From positions 51,907,358-51,971,357 of the forward strand of contig NC_030683.2 of the NCBI RefSeq assembly GCF_000004195.4: a DNA stretch of 64,000 bases. Direction: 5' to 3'. Source of the DNA: Xenopus tropicalis (taxonomy: Eukaryota > Chordata > Amphibia > Anura > Pipidae). Shown piece after piece: positions 37,164-48,948 of the stretch. The notes beneath the pieces are model-generated. The model was not told the DNA's origin. It saw only the letters and a program-made list of their open reading frames with translations, and searched no databases. How positions within the stretch are numbered: the stretch's first letter is position 1; the number at the start of each line of letters is the position of its first letter. The translations under genes and the position numbers were made by a program.

Positions 37164-38929
37164 AAACAACACAAAGAAATAGGCACAGCAATCATGTAAG
37201 AAAAATAAAGTGTTCACAAGGACCAAATAAGATTTTTCATTTTAGCACATTGATTGCTGTTTTATTTCACTAACAAGTAGTAATTATCTTTAATAAGCTA
37301 TGAGTAAGCCAGTTTAAACTAAATACATATCTAGCTGCTGTCATATTGTGAAGTTAAACACTTACAGCAAAATGATTAGCCTATCGATCACAAATTATGT
37401 GATGTGGAATTACAAACTGCCATAATGCCATTAGACTTGACAAACATTACCGCCACTAAGAGAAGTGCAAATGTGTATTTAATATTCATTTGTCCATTCT
37501 GCTCCCACCAAGTGTGAAAAGAATGCAACATTTTTTTTATACTATTACTATGTCACTAGGGATTAATGAATTTATGCAGCAAGGGGTTAAATGATATAAA
37601 GAACTATATACAGTACAAGGTCAGTGTTTTATTCTTTCATTATTAAATAAATAGTGAGGACATAACTTTCTGTACCTCCATTAAGACACTAGAATTAGAA
37701 AAACAATTATGAACAAATCACATTATAGCCCTGTAATAATCCATGCTGGTTTTAAGAAGTGATGAGCGAATTTTTTCTGCAGGCATAGATTTGCAGCAAA
37801 TTTCTGCATTTCACCATTCCTGTGAAATGTCCTCATTTTGCTAATTTTTCAACAATTTCTGGAGTTTTCCGCCAAAGCTAGTTGTCCAATATTTGGTCAC
37901 TTAAATGATAAGTATGGCAGGAATAGCTGCAGCAGTATAAGAAGTTAAAGTCCACACCAGATATAAGAGCATATAAGTCATCTACTTACTTCACCACAAT
38001 TGCGCTTGACCTCAGTAAGTTGTACAAAACAAATCCTATTCATTAAAGGTATTTGCATCAACATACACTTCTTGCACTTTCTACACATTTATATTTCTGC
38101 TACACATACTTTTTTTAAACTGTTAACATTACATCCAAAATTTATATTAAACTGGGGCAATGAGCGAGCTAAATGCCACAAGTTAATAAATTGTTGTTTT
38201 ATTTAATGCTACATTTATTTTTTGGCATAAATGAATACACTGCTTTATAAATATGCCCCTAAATAAAAAACTGAGAAAACTTTTGCAGCAGTCAAGTATC
38301 AACCATTCCCAGTATCCCCATTCAAATTTAGCAGGGAATCACATATATCAAGGCAGAAAACTCGTTCTTTGATTTTATGGTTGAGCGTTATTCAAATATT
38401 TAACCTGAGCCCTGGGCAAATATTATTAAATTCAGACATAAAAACTAATTTTAAAATATCCAAAACCATATCTCCCCATAAGAAAAATTACAGTAGCATC
38501 CACATACATAAAAAATTCAAAAGATAAGCAAAGGGAGAGTATATCATAAATATGTTGCTGGTAGCTGAGTATAAATCATTTCTTGATGCTAAACTTGTGC
38601 TTATGAATCTGTTAGAGATAAGGGGGAAAACTACCTACTGCAGAATTCTCCTACTGAAGTGTATATCTCACAAATAGCTTTACTGACAAAATATATTTGG
38701 TAACAGGCATAAAATGTGATTGAACTGTCAAATAGTGTTTTCTATTCCTGCTTTACCTCTGCAGATTTAAATAAGCTTGTTTAGTGTCAGGGTATGTTGT
38801 GCAAAGCATACTGGGATAAAAGTTTCAGATACATTTAATAACTAAATATTAGGAACTAACCCCAATATGTAATAAAAGGCTCACTAAGTTTGCCCAGGAG
38901 CAGTGAATAATAGCATCAAATGAGATGAT
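37158..38929. other. Intronic sequence with a MITE fragment
   Basis: A truncated hAT MITE end (AGTGATGAGCGAATTTTTTC, in the reverse internal orientation) lies at about 37757-37880. Nothing else was recognised. Confidence 0.5.
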
Positions 38930-39136
38930 TAGTGATAAGTGAATCTGTCCCGTTTCACTTTGGTGAAAAATTGCCAGAACTGTGAAAAAATGTGCGAAAC
39001 GCACAAAATTGACACATCAAAAAAAATTGTTGCGCATGGGCAAATTTTTTACCCATTTCGCAAAACAATCTGCCAATCACGAAACGTGGAAATTTACAGC
39101 ATACCCATGCCTTTGGAAAAATGTTGCTCATTACTA
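38930..39136 (+). mobile_element. Short hAT-type MITE
   Basis: It runs from TAGTGATAAGTGAATCTG to GCTCATTACTA and has a perfect 8-bp duplication GAGATGAT (38922-38929, 39137-39144). It is a family member of the copies at 8140 and 17104. Confidence 0.9.
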
Positions 39137-39451
39137 GAGATGATTGCTTTTAAACAGGTGATCAGTAAATGCTTCCTTCTGACTTCTATAGGTTACTGCT
39201 CCTTTTTTGCACACATGGAATCAATAGAACATGGAAAATGTGTGTTTTAACAATTTTTTTACTGTATGAATTTACATTGTGAGGCATTTGATCACAGATC
39301 AAATCTGAGTTATCTGATAACAGATTGAAAGTAGTAAAGGAAATATTACTTCCCAATGCTGCTGAAAGCATGGGCATTAGGTTTTCACATTTTATCACTG
39401 TTGTTAACTCTTTTTCTGTCAGGAACATGTTGCTGATCATTAGGAAAGTGT

Positions 39452-39750
39452 TTCAAAGGGTAGTTCATCTGTCAGTTACTGCAATTTGTAGTATGTTAAA
39501 GAATGTTAGATCCTTAGCAACTTTTAAATAACTCTTTATTTTGTAATTTTCATATTTTTCAAATTATTTGACATTCTCTTCTGTTTTTTCCCATTTTCAA
39601 ATAGAGGTCACTAACCTCAGCAAGCAAATAAATATTTTTCTTTGAATTTGCAACTGTGCTGTTACTTTTTAATACTTATCTTTCTATTCAGACCCTTCTT
39701 TCCAATCTCTCATTCAAACTACTACATGGTAGCCAACAAAAAGCTAAATA
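39452..39750 (+). mobile_element. Truncated TTAA-family MITE
   Basis: It matches the left two thirds of the element at 29755: AAAGGGTAGTTCATC, TAGTATGTTAAAGAATG, GAGGTCACTAACCTCAGC and ACATGGTAGCCAAC. The right end is missing. Confidence 0.65.
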
Positions 39751-39877
39751 CATTTGTAAATGGAGTCCAATAACACATCTCGGATTATCATTCAACCCTT
39801 CTGATCTCCATTGCATATATTATTTATATTCCACGTATTGCCTTTTTCCAAACCCCAAATAATTCTGTTCCCTTTAC

Positions 39878-40566
39878 CAGTCTACTTGCACTCTTTCCAG
39901 CTCATTAATATCCTTCTTAAGGACTCAGATTTAAAACTGCATAGCGAATTTAAGGTGAGGTCTTAAAAGAGACCTATAAATAGGCAAAATGTTTCCTTCA
40001 TGTTTATGCCCTTTTTTACTTGTATTTGTATAGTAGTGTTAGTGTTACACAGTTTTTATCCACAAAACAAGTAAGGATACCTTCTCAAGTAAGGCTACCC
40101 CAGATCACTACTATTGAGTATTGGGCATTGTGTATAACTGCAGAAGCCAAAAACAGAGAAAGTACTTACAATGCCCACTGCAAAGTCATTAATAAGCAAA
40201 TAAAAAAAGCAAAGGACCAAGGACTGACCCCTGCGGAACTCCACTAACAACTCTGATCCAACTAAAAATTGTTCTATTTACCACAACTGTTTGTAGTCTA
40301 TCCTTCTGCGAGTTTTATATCCAAGTACAAATATGTAAGTTGATGACAATATTACTTAATTTATTCACTAAACTTCTGTGTGGTACTGTAACAAATGTTT
40401 TGACAAAATTTAACTAGATATATTCACTACCACCCACTAGCATTGTTTATTTGTCTTCTAATGGAAGGCAATTAAATGTGTCTGGCGAATAAAACCGAGC
40501 TGGCAAAAACTGATAGTACTATGATTTAAAACATATTCCAGTATCCAATCCCTTAGCACCCCCTCC
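39878..40566 (-). pseudogene. LINE reverse-transcriptase remnant (CR1/L2-like clade)
   Basis: Read on the minus strand, the segment gives NFVKTFVTVPHRSLVNKLSN, matching the LINE motif DFAKAFDTVPH with the catalytic Asp changed. One stop follows, and then SGVPQGSVLGPLLFL, a motif diagnostic for non-LTR reverse transcriptases. Flanking bases match a repeat that I know as abundant in frogs. The copy is truncated at both ends and carries stops and shifts, so it is a dead fragment. Confidence 0.8.
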
Positions 40567-40612
40567 TAAAGGCTGCCATACACGGGCCGATTCTAGCTGC
40601 CGATATCGGGTC
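40567..40612. repeat. Fragment of a GGGCCGAT-type MITE
   Basis: GGCTGCCATACACGGGCCGA followed by TTCTAGCTGCCGATATCGGG resembles one end of another Xenopus inverted-repeat family. It breaks off at once. Confidence 0.4.
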
Positions 40613-40852
40613 ATAAGAAGCAAGGTGAAAAGCCAGAAATTTACATGGTCTGAAATTCTTTGGATTAATAAGGGCACAGGATTCCTTGGAGATGTTGAAG
40701 GTTAATTTTTGATACTCAACTCTATGCCTCTGTGAGGCTGGTCACTTTGGTGCAGTTACAGAATAGGTAGATGTTAAAATCATATTTTCAAAGTAATAAT
40801 ATTTAAAACTTGTGTGTTATGTTGGTCAAGTGGTTTCAAGTCATGTGCCATG

Positions 40853-41433
40853 TAGGGATGTAGCGAACCTCAAAAAAAAAGTTTGCGAACCCATTCGCGA
40901 ACTTACGCCAAAAAGTGCGAAAGTTCACGAACTTTGCGAACTCCATAGACTTCAATGGGAAGGCGAAGTTTAAAACCTAGAAAAGCCATTTCTGGCCAGA
41001 AAACTGATTTTAAAGTTGTTTAAAGGGTGCCACGACCTGGACAGTGACATGCAGGAGGGGGATCAAGGGCAAAAATTTCTCTGAAAAATACGTTGTTGAC
41101 ACAGCGTTGCGTAAAAACGCAAGCTATTCCTTTGTATACGCAAAGGCAGCTGGCAGACCTAGCGGAAATACGCAGTGTTTTTTGCTATTTCGCACTATTA
41201 GCACCATGGAAACGGGATTTGCTTACGTCACCAGTACTAGGCTGAAAAACGCCATGTGTGGCTTGTGCGGCGTTTTTAGGCCGAGAAAAAACGCAGCAGA
41301 AAAACGCCTAAGGCGAACCCAAATTGCGAACATCGCAAAAAGTTTGCGAACTTGCGAACTTATGAACACCCAATGTTCGCGCGAATTAGTTCGCGCGAAT
41401 TAGTTCGCCGGCGAACAGTTCGCTACATCTCTA
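40853..41433 (+). mobile_element. hAT-type MITE, TIR TAGRGATGTAGCGAAC, copy 2
   Basis: The ends TAGGGATGTAGCGAAC and GTTCGCTACATCTCTA are flanked by GTGCCATG and GTGTCATG (8 bp, one mismatch). It contains the conserved TTCTGGCCAGAAAACTG block and a longer right arm than copy 1. The 119-aa ORF over it is not a gene. Confidence 0.9.
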
Positions 41434-41510
41434 GTGTCATGTCCTTTTTCCCAAAATAAATGTGGCCAGTACAATTTCCAAATGAATCAAGCCTCAAGTG
41501 TTTAATTAGC

Positions 41511-42403
41511 ATATTGTGACATGCTGACTGTCTCTACATGTATTTTTTGGGGAAATTAGCTATGGTAGGCAGGTATGCAGAGGATCAAGATCATAGGAGA
41601 CAGGGACACCACATGTGACATCATGTTTTTCTCTTAAAAACATAAGTTTATTTGGGGTAAACTCTTCCCAACATAAACATAACAGTTCACAGTTCATTAG
41701 CAAAAAGTTCATCAAACATGTTTATGGTTTGTTCCTTCTTGAGGGCTCTCACCTTCCAGGGTAACTTTCACATTCTGGAACCTTTTCCTGGGGCTTCTCA
41801 CCAACCCTAATGACCTTCACACATCCACGGTGTCTCTCACACTTGTGAACAGGCTACTCAGGCTACTCACTCAGCCCTGCTGTCTCTCCCTTCCTGGGTT
41901 ACCAGCTTATCAACTTCTGGCACACTTTGGCTTCTCACTAAGCTTTAATGTTCTGACACTCAAACACGTGGTCACAGCTACCTCTGCTCCTTGCAGTGGC
42001 AGGTGGCACCCCTAGCTCCTCTGGTATTTACTAAGACAAGCATTCAACCTTCCTGCCCTGTGCCCCACTCTGAGAGTAAACCCCTCTCTCTGAGTCTATA
42101 CCTACCTTAATCACCAATCACCACCCAACTCATTATCCTTTTATTTGCTGTTCACCAGGCAGCTACTTACCGCTGGCCAAATCAAAATACTAAACTGGAG
42201 TATGGAATGGAGGAACTATCCTAGTAACCCTCCATTTACTTCAGAACTAAATTATCCAGCTTTTCTGCAGCCACATCCATGATTAACAGCATTAGCTGCT
42301 GCACATCCAGGCATTGTACCTGGTGCTAACTTTATCCCACCTTTAAAAATGGTGGAAAATACGTCAAACAGTGTTCTTACTGCTTGCATCTCTCACAATA
42401 TAT
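41511..42403. mobile_element. TIR element with TATTGTGACATGC ends, copy 2
   Basis: The left end ATATTGTGACATGCTGAC and the right end GCATCTCTCACAATATA pair as inverted repeats. It shares blocks with copy 1 but is about 230 bp longer in the middle, with added repeats of CTTCTCACC-type phrases. It is non-coding. Confidence 0.7.
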
Positions 42404-45400
42404 AAAAAAGGGGTGCAAAGATTTGGAATGGTTAAATGTTGGGCAGTATAAGGTGAGTGCCTTTGCTTCAGTCATGTCCTGCATCTTCTGATGAATCATG
42501 CCCAAATGCATGTGGTGATGCTGGGGAGCCCTGGGGCTAAAGACTACGAGGTACCCACAGTGACCTGCATTAACATGTTGAATAGCCTTGCACCAAAATT
42601 ATATGACCCCCTAAATATTGCTGCTGATTTCCAAAACACTTAACATAGCTGCATCTGTTTTAACGCAATGGGTGCAACAATGGTGAAGAGAACTTCTACC
42701 ACAACTGCAATTAAAATGGAATTCTGGGGGGAAGATACATTGTGAGAAAAAAATGGCATTTTCGATCGTACACTGTGTCTAGTAAGTTAATGAAGTTATA
42801 ATGACTCTTAAGCAAGTACAGTAGTGAGAAAAAGAGGGATGTTGTTTACAGTAACAGTGCACCATATACACAGATATTGTATGATGGAGAACATGTTGTC
42901 ATGCATCAAGAGGCCTTACTGGGTTTTATGTTTCATTAAAAAAAATCAGTGTTTTTACTTCATGGCATGCCAAGCCAACATGGATATGTGTAATTTCTGT
43001 AAGTTTTATCCAAAGCCAGTGTCTCCATTATGGTTTTTTTGAAAATATGAAAACATTTTTAGTCATTATATGTTTACTGTCCAGGAGTTTATCTAGATAA
43101 TGTGGCACATTTCTGGCTAGAAGATACCTACAACAAATATGTAATTGCCACTGTGTAAAATGGTGTAGATACAACACTGAACATTTAGAATGTGGATACA
43201 TAGGCTTGCGTGCTTTTACATAGAGGAAAATAACATACTGTGACACCCTTCAAGGACATTCTCATATTCTGCAAGGAGAATTTACATGATGGAGTCAACA
43301 TTTACATGACATTAACTTAGTTATTTTCATCTCCCATGTATACCCTTTTATGCCTGAAGTATAATAACATAAATTCCCAGCTGTCAGGAAAAAATATGGA
43401 AAACTAATATTATATATTATTTTGAAAGCTGCTATGCATATTGAGTGTAGGCTTAACTAATTACAAAGTACTTTTCTTAGGGAAAATGTAATGATTTAAC
43501 AATTTTGTTGCATTTTTCCCATTGATGTTTCTTAAGTTTGGCACTCTTTTTGTAATCAATTTGTGCCAAAGTGTTTATTTTAAAATACAGTTATATTGAC
43601 AGATGTCCCTATCAAATTGAATGTGCTGTAAGTTAAATAAATTAAATAATATTTAACTATGAAGTTTAGCAGAATGGGTTGACAAACAAACACTTGCAAC
43701 CCATATACAGTATTTATGTGATTTATAATGTAAAAGATATTATCATAAACATTAACACAACAGTAACACAAATCACAATAAACACATTATGAGAAAATAG
43801 CAATATTGACACTAACAACACAATAATTGTAGATCTGTTATCCTGAATGCTTGGGACCTAGGGTTTTCTGGAAAAAGTTTTTTTTTTCCATCATTTGGAT
43901 CACCCTGCTTTACGTCTACTAAAAAACATTTAAACATTAAAATAAACCTAATAGGATTGTTGCAATAAGGATTTATGCAGCATAGTTAGGATCTACTGCA
44001 ATGTGCTTTTTATTACCTACTGAGAAAAGAGAAATTATTAAAACAAGATTAATTAATTTAAGGGAGATGACCTTGCCATAATTCAAAGCTTTCTAAATAT
44101 CTGGTGTCCAGATAAAAAGCCCACACTTGTACAAACATTTTACTTACAATATATCCCCTTTTACTCAGTTTACCCAGTATCTACAGTTCCTGGCTCTTAC
44201 ATTGTACTAATATTCTTCTGTCTGCTGTTCCCTTCTGCCCTCTTGTTGCCTTCAGCTAGTTTGTTTATACTGATTATTTTTTTTTTTTTTAATAATGTTT
44301 TTATTGAGATTTTTTACATATACATTGTATATACATTCTGTTTGTTTTATGCCATTTTTTTTTTCCCTTCCCTTTAATAAAGTCATTTGTTTATTTTACA
44401 GCATGCTTTATTCATGGCATTTCACAGTTTCTGTATTATTATTGTAACTTTATTTTTTTATTCAACTAATAAAATATAAACCTGTTGACCCACCTTTGAG
44501 CTCAGTCTGTTATACTGATTATTTTAGTTTCTTGAAACTAAGGGAAACCTCACCTTACATGTCTTTATGATATTTGTTACTTTACAAACATTTCCTGCAC
44601 TTTCCAGACAGTTTAGAGATGCAGCACAAACTGTTAAAATAAAATAGCGTCATGGACCCATGATCAGTGCCTAATTGTAGGGGTGAAACTTTTGTTACTT
44701 CTCTGCTTTTTTCAGGTTGTCCTCCTAACACCCAAAATCTAGTGGAGATGAACAGGTTAAACAATTTGTGGAACAAAATTTGAGGTGTATTTACCCAGGA
44801 TGTACCTGCTGCCAGTGAAAACCTCACTCATATGTTTGCTTTAGGAAATGCTACTAAATAGAGCAACACTGGTGCAAAAGACTAATAAGAGTCTTTTTTG
44901 CTTATAATAGAAAGTAGGGCTGTCCACTAGGTACCTCTAAACTGGGTTCCAATTTCTTGGGCTTTTCCCTATCCTTAAAATGATCAATGCAGATGCTGTT
45001 AAACTTCTATGCGACATGCATATTCATAATGCGTAAGTGTATTCATAATCCCATGTATCCCTGTGGTTTATAAGAAAACGTATTCCATTGTACAATCACC
45101 TTCTCCTGCTATTTTGGGTAGTCAACAGAATTATGAAGTGGGATAAAAACATTTATGACTCTCCAGGGTGATCCCTTCAGTATTTCATCAATTTAAAGAA
45201 GTTTTGATACCTGTGTAACCTGCCAGTGTAGATCTCATGCCCCCCTTGGACTAGGGGCTAATCTGTGGTGGCACCAAATTGGTACAATCCCATGCTATCA
45301 CAACAGTGGCATCAAGCTGCTGTGGAATCATGCTTGGGCCACCTGAAACACATGTTTAATGTCCAGTTATATTGTTTGATTAGTTCCTGGGTGCGCTGCT

Positions 45401-46205
45401 ATTTGTGGATAACTGGTATGTCCAGTTGCTGTGTTTATTGCTTTCTTTTCTTAATGTTGCCTGTCCTGACTTTTGCCTATATATTGACTAATTATTAACT
45501 GCATAGCTAGCTTTTTTTTAAGTGCAAATGTTTTAAGACAGTATTAGCAAGTAACAACACAGAAAAAAATGTCATTAAGAGGACACTGTTCATTTGATAC
45601 AGTAACATATACAAATGAAGAGAAATAAGGGTAAAAATGAGCATATGTAGAATTAGGTAGCAAAATAGCTAATCAGGGTTGATGTTTGTAGCTTTTTATT
45701 TAAAAAATACCTCTGACTTCCAGTTTATCAAGCTGAAGTCTCTGGGGCAGATGTATCATAACCAGATAGTTTTGCTAAGTGGTTACTAAGGTTACTGCTC
45801 ATTAAAAACTTATCAAGTATTTCATGTTTTAGAATTAATTTTTTACACATTATTTGTTCCATCCTCAATAAAAATGTTTAATCATTACTCACAGTTTATA
45901 GCAGAGATTAATGATTGCGAGAGGTGTTAATGCTCAATGCTGCTGCTAAACTACAACATCCCATAGAGAACAATAGTGTGCAGCTGCCCAAAGCAGCAAC
46001 TTTGATGATTTGACAGATGTATCTTCTTCGATAAATGTGTCAGTAAAATGTTGAAAAACGGAGAAAACATCAAACTCCTGGAAATTCTAGAGTCTCCAAT
46101 TTAATACTTGATAAATGTGTGCCTTAATGTTTGTAACTATATGGAAATTGTTGTGTATTATCTTAACCTGTTTTGCTTGAATAAATGTAAGAAATTACAG
46201 ACCTT
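42404..46205. other. Intronic sequence with two small repeats
   Basis: It contains a broken copy of the TA-flanked MITE (about 43830-44112, inverse orientation, CTGTTATCCTGAATGCTTGG) and the LINE insertion at 44281. The segment 45745-46120 (GGGGCAGATGTATCAT ... GATAAATGTGTGCC) may be another inverted-repeat element. No gene was recognised. Confidence 0.5.
44281..44509 (-). mobile_element. 5'-truncated LINE insertion with 16-bp duplication
   Basis: A perfect duplication TTATACTGATTATTTT (44265-44280 and 44510-44525) flanks 229 bp. The insert starts with a T run (the tail of a minus-strand insertion) followed by AATAATGTTTTTATTGAG. Tail, long duplication and truncation are the marks of target-primed reverse transcription by an L1-like LINE. 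Confidence 0.85.
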
Positions 46206-46560
46206 AGGGTTGATTCACTAAAGTGCATGAATTTTTATGACACGTTTTTTTGCGTTAAAAAAGACGCGACAATTAGCGCGCGATTCACTACAGTATTATC
46301 GCGTGTGTTAATTTGCGCGCAACCGCATGCGGTAATGTTAACGCATGCTTTAATTAGCGTGCAGAAAAGAATACTAACGCATGATTCACAAACACTTAGA
46401 CACACTAAATATCGCATTAGACTATGCGAAAATTAACACCTACTTGAGGCAGGCGGTAATTATAGAAAAGTACAGTTAATGAGCTTTTGGCAATAAAATA
46501 TGGACTTTGCAGTGTTATTTATTCAAGTCTGTGTTGGCCCTAGAGTGATGTAGCCTCCAG

Positions 46561-47789
46561 TAGAGATGTAGCGAACTGTTCGCCGGAGAACTAATTCGCA
46601 CGAAAATCGGGTGTTTGCAAGTTCGCAAGTTCGCGAAGTTCACAATTTTGGGTTCGCCTTAGCTGGAGCCAAATTTTGACCTCTCACCCCAGAGCCAGCA
46701 GATACAGGGCAGCCAATCAGGCAGCTCTCCCTCCTGGACCACCCCCAGACCACTCCCTTCCATATATAAACCGAAGCCCAGCAGCCATTTTATATTCTGC
46801 CTGTGTGTGCTTGATGAGTTAGCATAGGGAGAGAGCTGTGCAGGGGTTTGAGGGACAGTTTAGGTAGCTTTGCTGACTAGTGATCTACTTTCTACTGCTC
46901 TGTATGTAGCTGCTAGGGACAGCTGTCCTGCTGATCTCATCTGCTGTAACCCAATAGTCCTTGTAAGGACTGCTTTTATTTTCTGATTACTGTTACTCAA
47001 GTCTTCTTTTCATTGTGTACTGCAGCTCCATCTGTGTGTGTTGGAGACAGGTGTGCTGCTCATAGTAGTGCACTAAGCACCAACCACACATTCACATCAT
47101 TTTTTTAATTTGTGTTTTTTTACTTTGCTACTGTAATTTATAGAGCCGAGTGCTATTAGTCTAGCTGTATTGGGGACTGGTGTGCTGCTCCTAGTAGTTC
47201 ACCCCCAGCACCAACCAGAGATCACTTTTTTTTATTATTAATTTTTTTTTTTTTTAATTTAAGTTACTGTTCTTTAACGTGTCCAGTGCTGTTTGCTGTT
47301 ATTCATAGTAGTGCACCAAACACATTACACATAGTAGTGACATTGCATTGCAATAAAATCACCTGAGCGATGTTTTTCCACCAACAATAATATATTCTGT
47401 ATTCACTACTGCGGCGTTTTGTCTGTAACCTTTACACGACTTGATTGGCATGTAGATGCCGGACGTTTTAAAGCAGTTTATTACACAAGTTTAGGAATGT
47501 AGTGTGATTTCTGCCCTTTACAGCACAAAACGCAACGCTGTGTCAACAACGTATTTTTCAGAGACATTTTTGCCCTTGATCCCCCTCCGGCATGTCACTG
47601 TCCAGGTCGTGGCACCCTTTAAACAACTTTAAAATCAGTTTTCTGGCCAGAAATGGCTTTTCTAGGTTTTAAAGTTCGCCTTCCCATTGAAGTCTATGGG
47701 GTTCGCAAAGTTCGCAAAAGTTCGCACTTTTTGGCAGAAGTTCGCGAACGGGTTCGCAAACTATTTTTGTGAGGTTCACTACATCTCTA
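46561..47789 (+). mobile_element. hAT element TAGRGATGTAGCGAAC, long copy 3, nested in MITE D
   Basis: Its TIRs are TAGAGATGTAGCGAAC and GTTCACTACATCTCTA. A perfect 8-bp duplication GCCTCCAG (46553-46560, 47790-47797) lies inside the host MITE. Unlike copies 1 and 2 it has about 700 bp of extra sequence: a GC-rich upstream region, a TATATAAA box at 46763, and diverged 129-bp repeats (GGTGTGCTGCTCATAGTAG at 47050 and GGTGTGCTGCTCCTAGTAG at 47179). This looks like the promoter and leader of a fuller hAT element. No transposase coding was found. Confidence 0.9.
46763..46770 (+). promoter_or_regulatory. TATA box within the long hAT copy
   Basis: TATATAAA follows a C-rich stretch with a CCAAT-type motif (AGCCAATCAGG near 46712). 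The spacing suits an RNA polymerase II promoter that would once have driven a transposase. Activity is inferred. Confidence 0.5.
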
Positions 47790-47804
47790 GCCTCCAGTTT
47801 GCCG

Positions 47805-47925
47805 CATATAAATAGTAGCATATAAATAGTAGCCACATATAAATAGTGCATATAAATAGTAGCCACATATAAATAGTGCATATAAATAGTAGCATATAAA
47901 TAGTAGCCACATATAAATAGCGCAT
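47805..47925 (+). repeat. CATATAAATAGTAG tandem run
   Basis: Irregular tandem copies of CATATAAATAGT with linkers AG, AGCCA or GCA. It lies in the right arm of MITE D and probably arose from its AAATAGCGC subterminal motif. Confidence 0.9.
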
Positions 47926-48302
47926 GTAATATCGCGCGTAAATTAGCGCACGTATACTTATAGTGAATCGTGCGTTAAGTGGCGAAAATTTAGACGCAAT
48001 AAAATTTTTATTGCACGCTAAAAATAGCGCACGTTTTACCGCACTTTAGTGAATCAGCCCTATTATGTGGATGTAAAGAAAATAGTATACAGAGAAGTTG
48101 GGATATTTTTAGCATTTGCTAACATATAAGCACATGTATAACTAACCAATACTAATCACCTCTACCTTATAAACACTTCATATACACTACTAATATATAT
48201 GTTTATTTAATGACTTTTGGTGACCCATGCAAGAAGTAATTAGTACTGCTTATGCCTTTTCTTAAAATTTATAAATAAAAAAGGGCGAATCATCATATTG
48301 TG

Positions 48303-48943
48303 TGTCAGCCCTAAACATTATGGTCACCCATCTTCGCTTCATTGTTCAGGCTCACCTCCTCCTCCCTTAGTAAGCCCAGGTGGTTGCAATTTGACAATTT
48401 ACAGGCTTTATAAGCATGTTACAAGCAACCCCTGGTTGCTTGTTCATTAAGCCTTTTTTGTGATCCTGTGACCGTACCTGCCTGACTCCTGCCTGGTTCC
48501 TGCTCCTGTTTCTGCCCCTGTTCCTGCCTGACTCCTGCCCGTGTTCCTGCCTGATTCCTGCCTGGTTCCGTTTGCTTTACCCCGTTCCTCGTCTCCTGCT
48601 CCTGACCATTGTTGGATCTCCCGGTATTGACCTCGGCCTCTCTAATTGACTTCGCCCTGTCTTCTGCCTGCCCCTGACCACTGCCTGTTATTCGGACCCT
48701 CCTTTGCTGCTGCCAGTCCAGACCCTCTGCCTGCTTTACGGACTTGTATTGTTTGCTGCCTGCCTCTGACCACTGGCCCGTTGTATGGACTTTGTATTTC
48801 TTTTGCTCAATCCTCATAATAAATTATGTCTCAGCATCTCAACATGCTTTCTGCTTATCAACAAGCGAAGTACCCTTTATATTCGTATTACACAGCATAT
48901 AGGCTCCAACCTGCCAGCCACCCACCTGTGGCTGCACCTGACA
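48303..48943 (+). mobile_element. Solo LTR
   Basis: It starts TGTCAGCCC and ends CACCTGACA (TG...CA with a short inverted repeat). A perfect 5-bp duplication TTGTG flanks it (48298-48302, 48944-48948). The interior is rich in CTGCCTGACTCCTGCC phrases and contains an AATAAA-type signal near 48818. No internal retroelement coding sequence adjoins it, so the two LTRs have recombined. It is probably from a Ty3/gypsy-type element, but the family is not proven. The 132-aa ORF on the other strand is a by-product. Confidence 0.85.
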
Positions 48944-48948
48944 TTGTG

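Larger units (their letters stand above)
46206..48062 (+). mobile_element. Harbinger-type MITE, copy D, split by a hAT element
   Basis: The ends AGGGTTGATTCACTAAAG and CTTTAGTGAATCAGCCCT are flanked by CTT and ATT. The conserved middle is present up to GTAGCCTCCAG, where a 1229-bp hAT element has landed. The right arm also contains a young tandem run of CATATAAATAGTAG-type units. Confidence 0.87.

Noticed and set aside
41044..41403. 119-residue ORF on the plus strand
   Set aside because: It lies wholly inside a hAT MITE whose other copies do not keep the frame.
48419..48817. 132-residue Gln/Gly-rich protein on the minus strand
   Set aside because: It is the antisense of CTGCCTG-type low-complexity sequence within the solo LTR.
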